This document shows positions 52,601-61,650 of a DNA stretch of 64,000 nucleotides, in pieces. How positions within the stretch are numbered: the first letter of the stretch is position 1; the number at the start of each line of letters is the position of its first letter. Made by a program: the position numbers and the translations under genes. The stretch is from Nocardia suismassiliense (lineage in GTDB: Bacteria > Actinomycetota > Actinomycetes > Mycobacteriales > Mycobacteriaceae), in the NCBI RefSeq assembly GCF_900269665.1, contig NZ_LT985361.1, forward strand, positions 5,871,780 to 5,935,779, in the 5' to 3' direction. The notes under the pieces were generated by a model. It saw only the letters and a program-made list of their open reading frames with translations, was not told the origin of the DNA and did no database searches.

Positions 52601-54859
52601 CACGCACGGGCCAGGGCCGGTACCTGTAGTGCCGACGTCGAGAAGCTGGACCCAGATCTTCTCGATCCGCACGGCTGGGACGACGATCAGCCCGCTAGCT
52701 TTTACACCTACCTGCGGGAGCACCACCAGGTCGAGCACGGTCCCTCCTTCACCGGCCTGGAACGCATCCGGCTACGCCCCGGCCAGGACGAGGGTGTCAT
52801 CACACTGCGTATCCCCGACATAGCTCGCGTGTCGAGCTGGATGATGCGCATTCACCCGGTCTTGCTCGATTGCGCCGTGCAGAGCGCCGCAGCCGTGTGG
52901 CGCGGCCGCCATGCGCTGGAATCGGGTCCGGTGGTCGTGGCAGGCTTCGGTGCCGTCGAGATATTCGGACCCACCAATCAAGCCCGCGTCGCGCACGCGG
53001 TCCTGCACAACGCCGATGAACGTAGCTGCACCGCCGACATATTGCTGGCTACCGCAGATGGTCGCGGACTTGCCAGAATCACCGGCCTGCGACTGGCCAA
53101 CATCACCCCACCCCACGAGCGGTTCGGCAACAGGCTCTCCCACCTCGCCCTCGATCGCGCCGAAGTGCCCGCGGCGATTCGCGCTTCGACCGGACGGTGG
53201 GTCGTGCTGGCCGAAAAAGGCGACAGCTGGACACCTCGACTGGTCCGTGCGCTGGCCGACCACGGCGTCGAGGTCGAGCTGCGCACCGTCGCGCTCGGCG
53301 ATCCGATCACCCCGGAATTGTTCACTCCCAACGGAAAACCGGCGCCCGAGACAGTGCTGATGACCGTCGGCCCCGGCATGGATAACGACCCGCCGCAGGC
53401 CACCCGAGCCCGCGTGCAGCGGCTGTGTCTGGCGCTGCGTGCGCTCTCGGCGCTGCCGACACCACCTCGAACGTGGGTCGCCGCGATGACCGGTGCGATA
53501 CCGTCGCTGCGCACCGCCGGCCTGCGCGGGGTATTACGAAGCGCCGCATACGAATACCCGGATCTGGCCGCCAGCATCGCCACCATCGACAGCCCCACAG
53601 CGATCCCGCAGCTGGTCACCGAACTCCTCGCGACCGAAGACACGCTGCGGGAAGTCACGTGGCAAGGCACAGACCGCTACCTGCTCCGCTTACACACCAC
53701 ACCCCCCGACGGCGCGTTGGACGCTGAGGCGGAACCATGTGTGGTACACCCCGACGGCGCCTACCTCGTCACCGGCGGTCTCGGCGGTCTCGGTCTGCTG
53801 ACCGTCGGCTGGCTCGCGGCCCGGGGCGCAGGCCATGTCATAGCCATCGGCCGCTCCGCACCCACCGACCAAGCCCGAACCTACCTCGATCGGGCGAGCA
53901 CCAACGGGACCACCGTCACCGTGGTGACCGGCGACATCGCCGACCCCGCGACCGCGGCGCAGGCGGTCGCGACCACGACCGACTCCGGTCATCCGCTGCG
54001 CGGAATCATCCACTGCGCCGCCGTGGTACAGGACGCCACTCTCGACACTCTCGACAGCGATCTGATCGACCGCGTGTGGCGCGGCAAGGCCGAAGGCGCA
54101 TGGCAACTGCACCACGCCAGTGCCGCCGAGCCGCTCGACTTCTTCGCCTGCTTCTCCTCACTGGCCGCCCAGCTCGGATCCCCCGGCCAAGCGGCCTACG
54201 CCGCCGCCAACGCCTTCCTCGACGACTTCGTCACCTGGCGTATCGCGCAGGGTTTGCCCGCCACCGCCATCCACTGGGGCGCCTGGGCCCAAGCAGGTGC
54301 CGGACAAGCCATGTCCGATCGAGGCTTCATCATGATCACACCCGAGGACGGACTCGACGCCCTCGACCGGATCCTCGCCACAGAATGCACCCAGATCGCC
54401 TACTCCCCCATCGATCTCGACCGCTGGCTCGCCCCCTACCCCAGAGCCGCCGCCTCAGCACTATTCGCTGGAGTACGCGGCGCCAACGGCAACGGCAACC
54501 GTACGAACGAATCACCATGGGCCACACGACTTCTCGACGCCACCAACGACCGGCAACGGCACGCACTGCTGCACGAGCACATCATCGCGATCATCCAAGC
54601 CCTGCTCGGCAACACCGCCGCTCACATCACGCCCACCACATCGTTGGTGATGCTCGGCATGGACTCCCTCGTCGCCACGCAATTGCGGCAACGGCTACAA
54701 CGCAGCCTCGCCGTCACCATCGACACCGCAGTGCTGTGGACCACACCCACTGCGGCCGGACTGACCGACTGGATCCTGCATCGCATGGGACTGAAACCGG
54801 AAGACGGCTCAGCCACAACCAATTCCCCGTCCACGGCACCACAACAGGTAAACGCATGA
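49613..54859 (+). CDS. Type I PKS module, KS-AT-DH-KR-ACP
   Basis: 1748 aa, AGGA seven bases before ATG. KS about 5-430 with Cys in ETLCSSG (175), EAHGPGTPTGD and TNLGHSEPVSG. AT about 528-820: FTGQGSQSPG, GLSLGE, and YASHSHHV; a YASH motif is generally taken to indicate methylmalonyl-CoA. DH about 886-1150: LGDHRVTGTPVMAG (HxxxGxxxx with Ala at the usual Pro) and LLDCAVQ. A KR structural region then KR catalytic region (VTGGLGGLG near 1384; Ser and Tyr in SSLAAQLGSPGQAAYAAAN). ACP Ser in GMDSL (about 1683). No ER and no thioesterase. It resembles mycobacterial single-module PKSs. Its stop overlaps an ATG of a broken TetR-type gene. Confidence 0.92.
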   Translation: MSSSAVAIIGVGCRFPGGADSPAALWQVLLDKTDTVGSVPNDRWDAEALKSYQHPDDADRFARGCFIHGDIWAWEPGALSASPKEAVVVDPQHRLAVEVSWEAIEHAGIAPTRLRGTRTGVYLGMYAVDALMSSQRPLRDWIDGLDIFGSHPGNAPGRIAFTLDLRGPVMAIETLCSSGLVAVHTAAQALVNGECDTALAGGVMLMVSPETLHYEAQWLMSKRGGCFAFDERADGYVRGEGCGMLLLKRLDDARRDGDRVLAVIRGSAVTCDGQSERLTAPSSQMQQEAFRLALTRAEVDAANVGLVEAHGPGTPTGDPIEYTSINRVYGRGLGRCALGSVKTNLGHSEPVSGIAGLLKATLSVYHGVIPANLHFRRWNPAIPVDPESRLFVPTETTAWPVDGGPRLAAVCSTGLAGTNAHVIIEQAPTCAPAQEDTSERRLFVLSCASAPALPAAAQRLADRLDISPPATRDLAHTLAVRRAHSVKRLAISASDVGELSTRLRRFAGGDLSAAVVGHPILPPEHRGPVFVFTGQGSQSPGMCQGLLDVDPAFTAVIDDIEPLMAAEAGFSVRQMLTEPHRLVGDHRIQPILLAVQLGLVAMWRSWGIEPAAVIGLSLGEITAAVVTGGLSLANGVTVSCRRSRLALDVQGGAMASVLLGAEQVAADIAAAGTDRVCLAVLTAPGTTVISGDRDQVENLVAAWQAREISAEVIRVDYASHSHHVDPILDPIRDQTRDLAPTARTIAFYGTAYLDPREPVPLDGDYWATNLRNPVRFTAACAAALEDDYRVFIECSPHPLAVRAVGQIAADAGITDVLTLGSLRRGIDDTEAFLSHVAAAHCAGIELDWAAHCPGELVDVPTFTWQRTHHRPEPAYELVAPGLIGARQHSLLGGHIQDPDHPGRHLWQTPISPDRVPWLGDHRVTGTPVMAGAGLCEMMLAAASEMLAADHVSIFDVSLDVPLLLVPEPMVTVRGLCEPDGTVTVTVLTGSVGNSVVHARARAGTCSADVEKLDPDLLDPHGWDDDQPASFYTYLREHHQVEHGPSFTGLERIRLRPGQDEGVITLRIPDIARVSSWMMRIHPVLLDCAVQSAAAVWRGRHALESGPVVVAGFGAVEIFGPTNQARVAHAVLHNADERSCTADILLATADGRGLARITGLRLANITPPHERFGNRLSHLALDRAEVPAAIRASTGRWVVLAEKGDSWTPRLVRALADHGVEVELRTVALGDPITPELFTPNGKPAPETVLMTVGPGMDNDPPQATRARVQRLCLALRALSALPTPPRTWVAAMTGAIPSLRTAGLRGVLRSAAYEYPDLAASIATIDSPTAIPQLVTELLATEDTLREVTWQGTDRYLLRLHTTPPDGALDAEAEPCVVHPDGAYLVTGGLGGLGLLTVGWLAARGAGHVIAIGRSAPTDQARTYLDRASTNGTTVTVVTGDIADPATAAQAVATTTDSGHPLRGIIHCAAVVQDATLDTLDSDLIDRVWRGKAEGAWQLHHASAAEPLDFFACFSSLAAQLGSPGQAAYAAANAFLDDFVTWRIAQGLPATAIHWGAWAQAGAGQAMSDRGFIMITPEDGLDALDRILATECTQIAYSPIDLDRWLAPYPRAAASALFAGVRGANGNGNRTNESPWATRLLDATNDRQRHALLHEHIIAIIQALLGNTAAHITPTTSLVMLGMDSLVATQLRQRLQRSLAVTIDTAVLWTTPTAAGLTDWILHRMGLKPEDGSATTNSPSTAPQQVNA

Positions 54860-54976
54860 ACGGCGCGGCGCGAACCACGGCATCCGAACCGCGACAAGTT
54901 GATGATTGCCGCTGGTGAGGTCGTGGCCGCCGAGGGAAGCCGTGCGGTGACGGTTCGAAAGGTCCATAACGGGTGA
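54856..54976 (+). pseudogene. TetR-family regulator remnant (N-terminus)
   Basis: The ATG overlaps the PKS stop. After about 12 codons the frame is lost, but in the -1 frame KLMIAAGEVVAAEGSRAVTV reads as the first helices of a TetR DNA-binding domain, then stops at 54974-54976. No continuation is seen downstream. It was probably a regulator co-transcribed with the PKS. Confidence 0.65.
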
Positions 54977-55009
54977 TCCTCGGCGACAAGGGCGCGTTCG
55001 ACGAGGTTC

Positions 55010-55140
55010 CTTGCTCATGGTCGCGGTAGGCCGAGGCGAACGTCCCACCGTTCGTCACCGTCAGTGCGGCATCGGGTATGTCACCGGTCGTAACCCGGAC
55101 CTCGTCCGAGGCCGGATGATCCGAGAACAGAAGGCGCCCT
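55010..55140 (-). pseudogene. Possible histidine-kinase ATPase fragment
   Basis: The minus-strand stretch DEVRVTTGDIPDAALTVTNGG resembles the strand-turn region of a histidine-kinase ATPase domain (usual form ...LTVxNTGP). Only about 40 residues are readable and the flanks are unrelated, so this is a tentative scrap. Confidence 0.25.
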
Positions 55141-55219
55141 ATCCTCCCTGATTCGGCCGTTGATGGAGGCAGCGAGCCAGGCGACGACGTAGGCGACTTC
55201 GATGTCCCGCTGCGGCGAA

Positions 55220-55799
55220 TCAACTCCGGACGGCGCCTTGAAGGTGGGCGACCAACAGCAGATCGAGTTGGTTTCCACAGTTGCGCAACGGTTGTAGCGA
55301 GTGGGTGGCGCGGGCGAGCAGGACCGCTCCCTCGATCGCGGTGACCACGAACGTCGCCAATGGGCGCGCAGTGTCCGCGGCCAGGCCTGCGGACTCGAAA
55401 ACCGTTGTGTAAGCCTGGGTCCAGCTGCCGAATGCCGCATCGGCGGCGGCGCGAATCGCCGGGGGTCGTCCCATCAACGGTAGCGGCCGCGATCGGGCAG
55501 CCGAGCCGGAAATCATGCTCGGACAACCGCTTTTCCCATCGTCTCACTGCCATCGCAACGATGTCACGCGGGTCGCTGCACTCGGCTGCCTCGACAATCG
55601 AGCCCAGGATACGTTCGCCGGCGACCCGAGTCGCCACTGCCACGAGCTCATCCTTACCCCCGGGAAAATGCAGGTAGAGCGATTGCCGCGCGGCCGAGCT
55701 CTGATCGAGCAAATCACTGACCCCGGTGCCTTGGACACCACGCTCCTGCATGAGTCGGATAGCGCCGTCGATCAGTCGCTCACGTGGCCCTGGTCTCAT
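55220..55799 (-). pseudogene. TetR-family regulator, frameshifted
   Basis: The N-terminal half is a clear TetR/AcrR protein: RERLIDGAIRLMQERGV, then SLYLHFPGGKDELVAVATRV and FRLGCPIAAATVDG. Around 55463-55475 the frame must shift: the C-terminal half, RAAADAAFGSWTQAYTTVFE to LLLVAHLQGAVRS, is intact in another frame and ends at 55220. One indel would restore a protein of about 190 aa, normal for this LmrA/YxaF-type group. Confidence 0.8.
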
Positions 55800-56592
55800 T
55801 TCCCGTCCTCGAATAGAACGATCAGTCTATGATCAACTTTACACATGCAGACCGATCGTTCTATCGAGACGCCGGAGCGGGGGCCAACATTGAAGACACC
55901 GAGGAGGTGTAGGCGGGGATGGATCTGTTTTTCGATGGGCGGAAGGTATGCCGCGCCCCAGAACGCCCCTTCGCCGCCGACGGAGTGCCCACCGATGATG
56001 GTGCGGCTGAAGTCGACGTGGCCGTGTAGCGGGGAATCAGAATTCGCCTCCTCGCCTACTGTCGCCTGGGTTTCCCAGAATGGATCGGTGGGAAGATATT
56101 GATGAAGTTGTAGGGCAACGCGACAATGAATCCGCGGCTGGCCCACAGTCGCGCGGCTTGGTCATAGCTCCCGGGATCGCCGGTGAATCCGGCCTGGAAC
56201 TGCACTAGAGGTGCTTGTTCCCCGTCCGCGAGATCGGTGGGGTAGTAATACTGCATTCCCCAGGGCGTTTTCGCGCCACGCGGGAATGCGTCGCTGCACA
56301 GCGCATCGTCGCCGTCCTTGAAGCCCAGCGGGAACGAGGCCAGCAGCTGCGCAGTCGATACGGCATCGTCGCAGGGATGCAACTGCTGCGTGGCGGCCAC
56401 CTGGTGCGAGCCGGGCCGGCCGAAAGCGCGGTGGATCTCGCCCTGCACGGTTGCCGGGTACACCACACCCAGCAGGCCGGGGCTCGGCTGGGAGGGCGCG
56501 TTCGGATTCAGTGGCGCCGCCGAAGCGATCGCCGACGATGCGAGGATCGCCGTCACTGCGGCAAGCAGCGTCGTTGCCCGGGTCCTTTTCAT
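55796..56592 (-). pseudogene. Secreted alpha/beta hydrolase, frameshifted
   Basis: Starts with a signal peptide (KRTRATTLLAAVTAILASSA...) and reads well to LPYNFINIFP, where the frame runs into a stop at 56056. The continuation lies in another frame: DPFWETQATVGEEAN, then the nucleophile elbow GGHSVGGEGAF and LLGVFNVGP. One indel near 56085 explains the break. Sequence after about 55870 no longer looks like hydrolase, so the 3' end may also be lost. The first half resembles cutinase/chlorophyllase-like exported esterases. Confidence 0.75.
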
Positions 56593-57196
56593 TCGACTGC
56601 TCCGTGATCGTGCGGGGGCGATTGCGTCCAAGCCGGGTCAGCGCGTGTGGCCTCTCCCACTGCGACCGAGAGCGATACATCTGAGACATTCTGTAACAGA
56701 TACAACTGACTCCAGAGTAAGTTACGGCCCTGCAGGCTCACTGTCAACTGGAAGCAACCGCATGGCAACCGGCCTCGACCACACCGAACGTCGGAGACGA
56801 GACGGCTAGCTCGCGTGTCGTAGTCGGCATCGGACCGCGCCCGGCCCCGAGCTCGATACAAGCTGCACCACAACCGATTTCCACCCCTGGCGACCGATGC
56901 GTGAGCACTGAATGTACATCCGGGCCGGATCGACTCCCCCAACCCATGTCGAGTGTCCCCACTGCATCCGAGTAGGCGCCGAATTCCCTTGCAGTGCACA
57001 GCCCTACCGACGACCCGGACCGCTCCTTCCAAAAATATTTGGGCGGGTGCACACAGCATAAAATTGGGTCCCGCTCTGGTAACAAACCTCGGCCACCGAC
57101 GGAGCTACAGTGATTGACCGAGGACCGATATCCCCGGCTCCGCCACGCCGGCTGTCCGGCTGACAGCTGACGATCAAAAATGCCATGGAGTGGATC
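56593..57196. other. Intergenic region
   Basis: About 600 bases without a convincing gene; the minus-strand frames across it are Cys/Arg-rich with no domain. It contains promoters for the flanking genes. Confidence 0.45.
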
Positions 57197-57559
57197 ATGA
57201 CCTCCGACGAGAAAATCTCCGTGCCGGGCGCCTGTATTGTGACCATCGATATCGACGCGTCAGTCGCACTCGACCCCGGAGGCTATGTGGCGTTTGTCAG
57301 CGGTAGCGTCATCTGCGCCCCGAGTGGCATCGGATATGTGACGGTACAAGTGGACCAAATGCTCGGCCTCACTTGCGCATTCGGCAACGGGTGCAGTGAC
57401 GGAATCACCTTCAACGGCTCGCCTCATCACTGGAGCGTTCTGGTGATCACCGACGGAGAGCCATTTCAGGAATATAGCGAAGGTCAGGCATTTGCCGAAC
57501 TTCGAGACGAGCGGCACCGGCCCATCGCCACCGAAACGAAGTCAGTTGCCTTCCACTAG
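57197..57559 (+). CDS. Unknown 120-aa protein
   Basis: ATG 57197 has GGAG six bases upstream and is preferred to ATG 57185. The product is acidic, with strands such as ACIVTIDIDASVAL and IGYVTVQVDQMLGL and three cysteines (two close together, LTCAFGNGCSDG). No signal peptide, membrane segment or known family. Codon use and composition look coding. No operon partner. Confidence 0.6.
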   Translation: MTSDEKISVPGACIVTIDIDASVALDPGGYVAFVSGSVICAPSGIGYVTVQVDQMLGLTCAFGNGCSDGITFNGSPHHWSVLVITDGEPFQEYSEGQAFAELRDERHRPIATETKSVAFH

Positions 57560-57857
57560 CTGACCGCCGAGTTTCAGCCGCGCCTCAACAACCGGTCACA
57601 TGTGTCGCCCCCGTTCCATCCACCACTGTCCGTGGAAGCACGCGGGGGCGGCCATCTCTACCGCTGAACGGCTCTGCGCACTCGGCCGAGGCGCCAATCC
57701 GGCTATGTGGCGCGAACCGTGGATCGAGGCAACCGGTGGGCTCAGAATCGCGTTGTACGCCAAGTATTTCGGGGTTCCGATCGGCCTACTGATAAGCCGC
57801 CCGAGCAGTGTCATTGTGGGGCACCACTTTCGTGGGACTGTTTCCAGTGAAACTGTT
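57560..57857. other. Intergenic region
   Basis: About 300 bases. A plus-strand frame (57600-57956) crosses it but runs antisense through the acetyltransferase remnant and has no ribosome site. Nothing else seen. Confidence 0.4.
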
Positions 57858-58290
57858 TTAGTTTGGATCGATCACGAAGCGGTAAACAGCAAGACCATTA
57901 GCGGCCCTACGGCAGGACACCGGTCGATAGCCGAGGGCGACCAGGTTACTCAATAGGGTGCGGACATGTCGCTGGACTTCGCGGGATTCGGAAATGCTGC
58001 CATGGCCTCCGGCAGGAGGAACAGCCAACAGCATGGCGCCGCCCCTGGAATAGGGATCAATCCGGAGGACTCCAAGGACGAGTCCTGCCGGCGGCGCAGG
58101 CCAGCTGCGAATGGCGGTGGTCGGATCCCAACTGGCGATGATCCTATCGGTGGGATGGCCTCGGTCGCGGCCGACGTTCTCGAACCTGTAAAGGTTGGGA
58201 ACGAAATCGTATCCGCGAGCACCGACGACGTCGAGATAGAAGAAGGCGTTGTCGGCTCGCAACGGATCAAAGGCCCCCTAAAGCTATCGC
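57858..58290 (-). pseudogene. Acetyltransferase remnant (C-terminal half), copy A
   Basis: Reads FDPLRADNAFFYLDVVGARG through SCRRAANGLAVYRFVID, clearly homologous to the C-terminal half of the acetyltransferase at 60013-60828. The N-terminal acetyl-CoA-binding half is missing; sequence upstream is the start of the D-aminoacylase gene. The remnant is divergent from D-aminoacylase A, just as the intact gene is divergent from the broken aminoacylase B. Confidence 0.85.
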
Positions 58291-58310
58291 ACTTCCCCAG
58301 TGCCACACGC

Positions 58311-59897
58311 TTGCGATCCAGCCTGGACTTGCTGGTGCGCGGCGGCGTGGTCATCGACGGTACGGGCGGTGCCCGGTACCGTGCGGATATCGGTGTGGTA
58401 GCCGGGCGTATAAGGGAAATCGGCGTCCTTCATGGTGTCCGTGCCGAAATCGAAGTAGACGCGACCGACCGGTATGTCCTGCCGGGCTTCATCGATGCAC
58501 ATGTACACGCTGACGGCGCTGTCTGGGATCCCGCAGTGCAATTGGCGATGCTGCGCCAAGGCGTAACCACCTTGGCCCTCGGCCAAGACGGACTATCCTT
58601 CGCGCCTGCCACAACGGAAGCTCTGTCGTGGGTCTCGCGCTACTTCCACGCCGTCAACGGCCTATTGGGCACCGGCCCGATCGGAACGCTCGAGCGGACA
58701 AAGCAGCCGGCCGGCCGTAGCGCGATCTTCGGCGTCGCCGAACTGTTGGGCCGATACCGCGGCACCACCGCCCTGAACACCGTCTATCTGGTGCCGCACG
58801 GCACGATCCGATATTCCGTCATGGGCGGTGTGCCTGGCGCCCCCGACAGCGGGCAGTTGGCGGCCATGATCCGGATGGCCGAGGAAGGCCTCGACCATGG
58901 CGCTGTCGGGATCTCCTCGGGGCTGGGCTACCTTCCGGGCAAGTACGCAACATCCGCGGAGTTGGCGGCGGTCTGCCGTCCGGCGGCCCGGCGGGGACTG
59001 CCCTACGTCACGCACATGCGTAGCTACGGCGACGCCGCGGGATCGGGCGTGTCGGAGGCGTGCGCGATCGGTCGGCTCGCCGGAGCACCCATCCACATTT
59101 CGCATTATCACGGTCCGAGCCCCCTACTGATCGGCTTGATCGACGCCGCATTGAAGACCGACCTCGACATCTCCTTCGACACGTATCCCTATCTGCGGGG
59201 ATGCAGCATTCTTGCCAAGGTGTTGCCAGACTGGCTCGCTACCCCCGACCTCGATCGGACACTCGACGCACTCGGCGACCGAAACGTGCGCAAGCGGCTC
59301 GCCGAGGAAACCGAACCTGCCGTATGGCGCCAGCTCACGCTCGCGTACGTGCCCGGTGACCTATTCGGCTGGGCGGTGGGGATGCGCCTGTGCGATGCCG
59401 CCCTTCAGGCCTGCCTCACTCCGGCCGACCTGTGCGCCGAGTTGCTCATCGACACCGCGCTCGGCGCCGGTGTCGTCTTCGATTTCACCGACGACGAGAG
59501 CTCGATCAGCGAATTGCTGTGCCACGACGTACATATGGGCGGCTCGGACGGTATCTATCTCGGCGGCCGACCGCATCCCCGCGGATACGGTGCATTCGCG
59601 CGGCTGTTGCGCCGTCACGTCCGAGACCTCGGCGATTGGACATGGGAACAGGCGGCGGTCCACCTGGCCGCACGCCCCGCCCAGCGGTTCCGGCTCGCCG
59701 ACCGGGGTGCGATCACCCGAGGTCGAATGGCTGATCTGACCATCATCGATCCGATCGCCGTCACCGACCATGCGACGTATGCTCATCCCCGCCTGCTGGC
59801 TACCGGCATCGATGACGTGATCATCGCCGGTACACCCGTGCTCGCGTCAGGACACCTCACAGGGCGGCTGCCCGGCGCTCCGTTGCGCCCTTGTTGA
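58311..59897 (+). CDS. N-acyl-D-amino-acid deacylase (D-aminoacylase)
   Basis: 528 aa from TTG 58311, chosen because DLLVRGGVVIDGTG follows at once, as in the ATG start of copy B (KWDLLVRGG); there is no ATG nearby and the open frame upstream is antisense to the acetyltransferase remnant. Amidohydrolase metal motifs: DAHVHADG, THMRSYG, HISHYH, and Asp in MGGSDGIYLG; the C-terminal RGRMADLTIID strand is also typical. The enzyme removes the acyl group from N-acyl-D-amino acids. Complete length for the family. Confidence 0.9.
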   Translation: MRSSLDLLVRGGVVIDGTGGARYRADIGVVAGRIREIGVLHGVRAEIEVDATDRYVLPGFIDAHVHADGAVWDPAVQLAMLRQGVTTLALGQDGLSFAPATTEALSWVSRYFHAVNGLLGTGPIGTLERTKQPAGRSAIFGVAELLGRYRGTTALNTVYLVPHGTIRYSVMGGVPGAPDSGQLAAMIRMAEEGLDHGAVGISSGLGYLPGKYATSAELAAVCRPAARRGLPYVTHMRSYGDAAGSGVSEACAIGRLAGAPIHISHYHGPSPLLIGLIDAALKTDLDISFDTYPYLRGCSILAKVLPDWLATPDLDRTLDALGDRNVRKRLAEETEPAVWRQLTLAYVPGDLFGWAVGMRLCDAALQACLTPADLCAELLIDTALGAGVVFDFTDDESSISELLCHDVHMGGSDGIYLGGRPHPRGYGAFARLLRRHVRDLGDWTWEQAAVHLAARPAQRFRLADRGAITRGRMADLTIIDPIAVTDHATYAHPRLLATGIDDVIIAGTPVLASGHLTGRLPGAPLRPC

Positions 59898-60012
59898 AGG
59901 TGTGGAAAACAATCGGTACCGCCCCTTCCCACGTCGCGGTCAGCTCTTGGCATGCCGCCGGCGCGCAGCTGCCCTTGGGTTATCAGACCGAGGCACAGAG
60001 CGCGAGCCGTGC

Positions 60013-60828
60013 TCACCGGACAGGTGAATCATGACGAGCCTGCCTGGGCCAGGACGTGTCGACAACAAGCCGGTACACGGCCAGGCCGTCGGCAGCCCGG
60101 CGGCACGACACCGCACGAAAGCCGTTGGTGATCAAGTCGGCCAAGCTCGTGCGGATTCGATGTTGAATTATCGAGGAACCTCGCCCATGTTGGTAACCGG
60201 GACCGAAGTCTATGGCCAGCAATACCGTGTCGACCTCGGCGTGCGGATCGACCTCGGGCACGCCGACGACGAGTCCAGCGGGCGGTGCAGGCCACTGGCG
60301 GGCAGGCTCGGTGAATGTCCAGTGCACGATAATTCGGTCCGTTGACCGCCCACGGTCTCGACCGGTCTCCTCGATCCCATACAGGTCGGGGATGAAATCA
60401 CAACCACTCGCGCCGAGCACGTCGAGGTAAAAATGCGCGTTGTCGGCCCGCAAGGGATCGTAGGCCCAGCGCATACTGCGCAAGCCGCGACGCTGCACAA
60501 TCTCGCGTGTGCGGAACATCATGGCTCGTCCGATGCCGAAATTTCGCCGGTCGGGGCGAACCACCAGCACCTCCAGGTAGTGGTAGACCGAACCGTACCC
60601 ACCGTCATCGGCGAGATGCAGCCCCGGAAATCCGTAACTGAAGCCGACCAATTGCCCGCCCTCGTGTGCACCGAGTGCGAGCCCGCCATTACGTGCCAAG
60701 GCGGCCAGCAATCGTGGGCCGGGTGCCGGATCTTCTGGTCGAAGCCCGAAAACGTTCCGGTAGAGGGCGATCGGTTCCGCGAGCGCATCTGGACTGTTCA
60801 GCTCACTGATGACGAACTTTTCGGTCAT
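60013..60828 (-). CDS. GNAT-family acetyltransferase (COG3375-like), copy B
   Basis: About 271 aa from ATG 60828 (or 60837). The acetyl-CoA-binding region is in the first half (LVVRPDRRNFGIGRAMM), followed by RWAYDPLRADNAHFYLDVLG, found in a group of larger predicted acetyltransferases. Intact. It is divergent from the degenerate D-aminoacylase copy B. The likely substrate is unknown; a link to amino-acid N-acylation would fit the neighbouring deacylase but is inference. Confidence 0.85.
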   Translation of the reverse strand: MTEKFVISELNSPDALAEPIALYRNVFGLRPEDPAPGPRLLAALARNGGLALGAHEGGQLVGFSYGFPGLHLADDGGYGSVYHYLEVLVVRPDRRNFGIGRAMMFRTREIVQRRGLRSMRWAYDPLRADNAHFYLDVLGASGCDFIPDLYGIEETGRDRGRSTDRIIVHWTFTEPARQWPAPPAGLVVGVPEVDPHAEVDTVLLAIDFGPGYQHGRGSSIIQHRIRTSLADLITNGFRAVSCRRAADGLAVYRLVVDTSWPRQARHDSPVR

Positions 60829-60925
60829 CGTTGGCATTCCAGGAAGTTAGCGTCCCGTATGGCCGAAACGTCCGCGACGGACGGCTCGTGTTCATTTGGT
60901 TACTCAATAGCAAACGGCGGCCAAA

Positions 60926-61650
60926 ATGAAATGGGACCTGCTGGTACGCGGCGGCACGGTCATCGATGGCACAGGTAACCCTGGTTATCCGGCCGATATC
61001 GGCGTCATTGCGGGCCGGGTGGGGCACGGCGGTTCCCTCGGAGATGCGCCGGCCGCTGTCGAGATCGACGCGGCACGACGATACGTCGTCCCCATCTGCC
61101 AACCGGCCGCCCGGCGCGGCCTGCCCTGCCCTATGTGACCCACATGCGCACCTACGGCACCGCGGCCGCGAGCGGCATGGCGGAGGCGTGCTCATCGATA
61201 CGGCACTGGGCGCGGGGTGGTGTTCGACCACTCCGACACCGAGGACTCGATCAGGGAATTGCTTCGCCACGATGTGCACATGGGCGGATCCGACGGAATC
61301 TATGTCGCCGGGCAACCGCATCCGCGCGGGTACGGTACATTCGCCCGGCTACTGCGCCGCCACGTCCGCGAGCTCGGCGACTGGACGCGGGAACAGGCAA
61401 CAGTCCATCTCGCCGCACGACCCGTCCGCCATTTCCGTCTGTTCAACAGAGGCACCATCGCCCGCGGCGAGGCGGCGGACCTGGCGACTATCGATCCGAC
61501 CACCGTCGGGACCGCGCGACCTACCGCGACCCCGATATCTTTGCCACCGGTATAGACGACGTCGCCGCCGCCGGTGCACCGGTCCTGACAAACGGAAAAC
61601 TGACCGGCCAGTTGCCCGGGCGTTCCTTTACGACCACATTGAAGACCTAG
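60926..61650 (+). pseudogene. D-aminoacylase pseudogene, copy B
   Basis: Starts well (KWDLLVRGGTVIDGTG) but after about 50 codons jumps to QPAARRGLPC, losing roughly 120 codons relative to copy A, then frameshifts (THMRTYGTAAASG in another frame), loses a further block up to LLIDTALGAG, and shifts again (HDVHMGGSDGIYVAG; LAARPVRHFRLFNRG; GIDDVAAAGAPVL). The metal site cannot be assembled. Clearly non-functional. Confidence 0.9.

Noticed and set aside
29595..54859. Idea that this is a classical enediyne cluster
   Set aside because: The PKS lacks the enediyne domain order and none of the conserved accessory genes (DUF1702, UnbV-like) appears in the window; only the thioesterase is enediyne-type.
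57035..57065. Third copy of the shared intergenic motif
   Set aside because: Only about ten bases match; consistent with chance.
57966..58310. N-terminal extension of D-aminoacylase copy A
   Set aside because: It is antisense to the acetyltransferase remnant; the family start aligns with TTG 58311.
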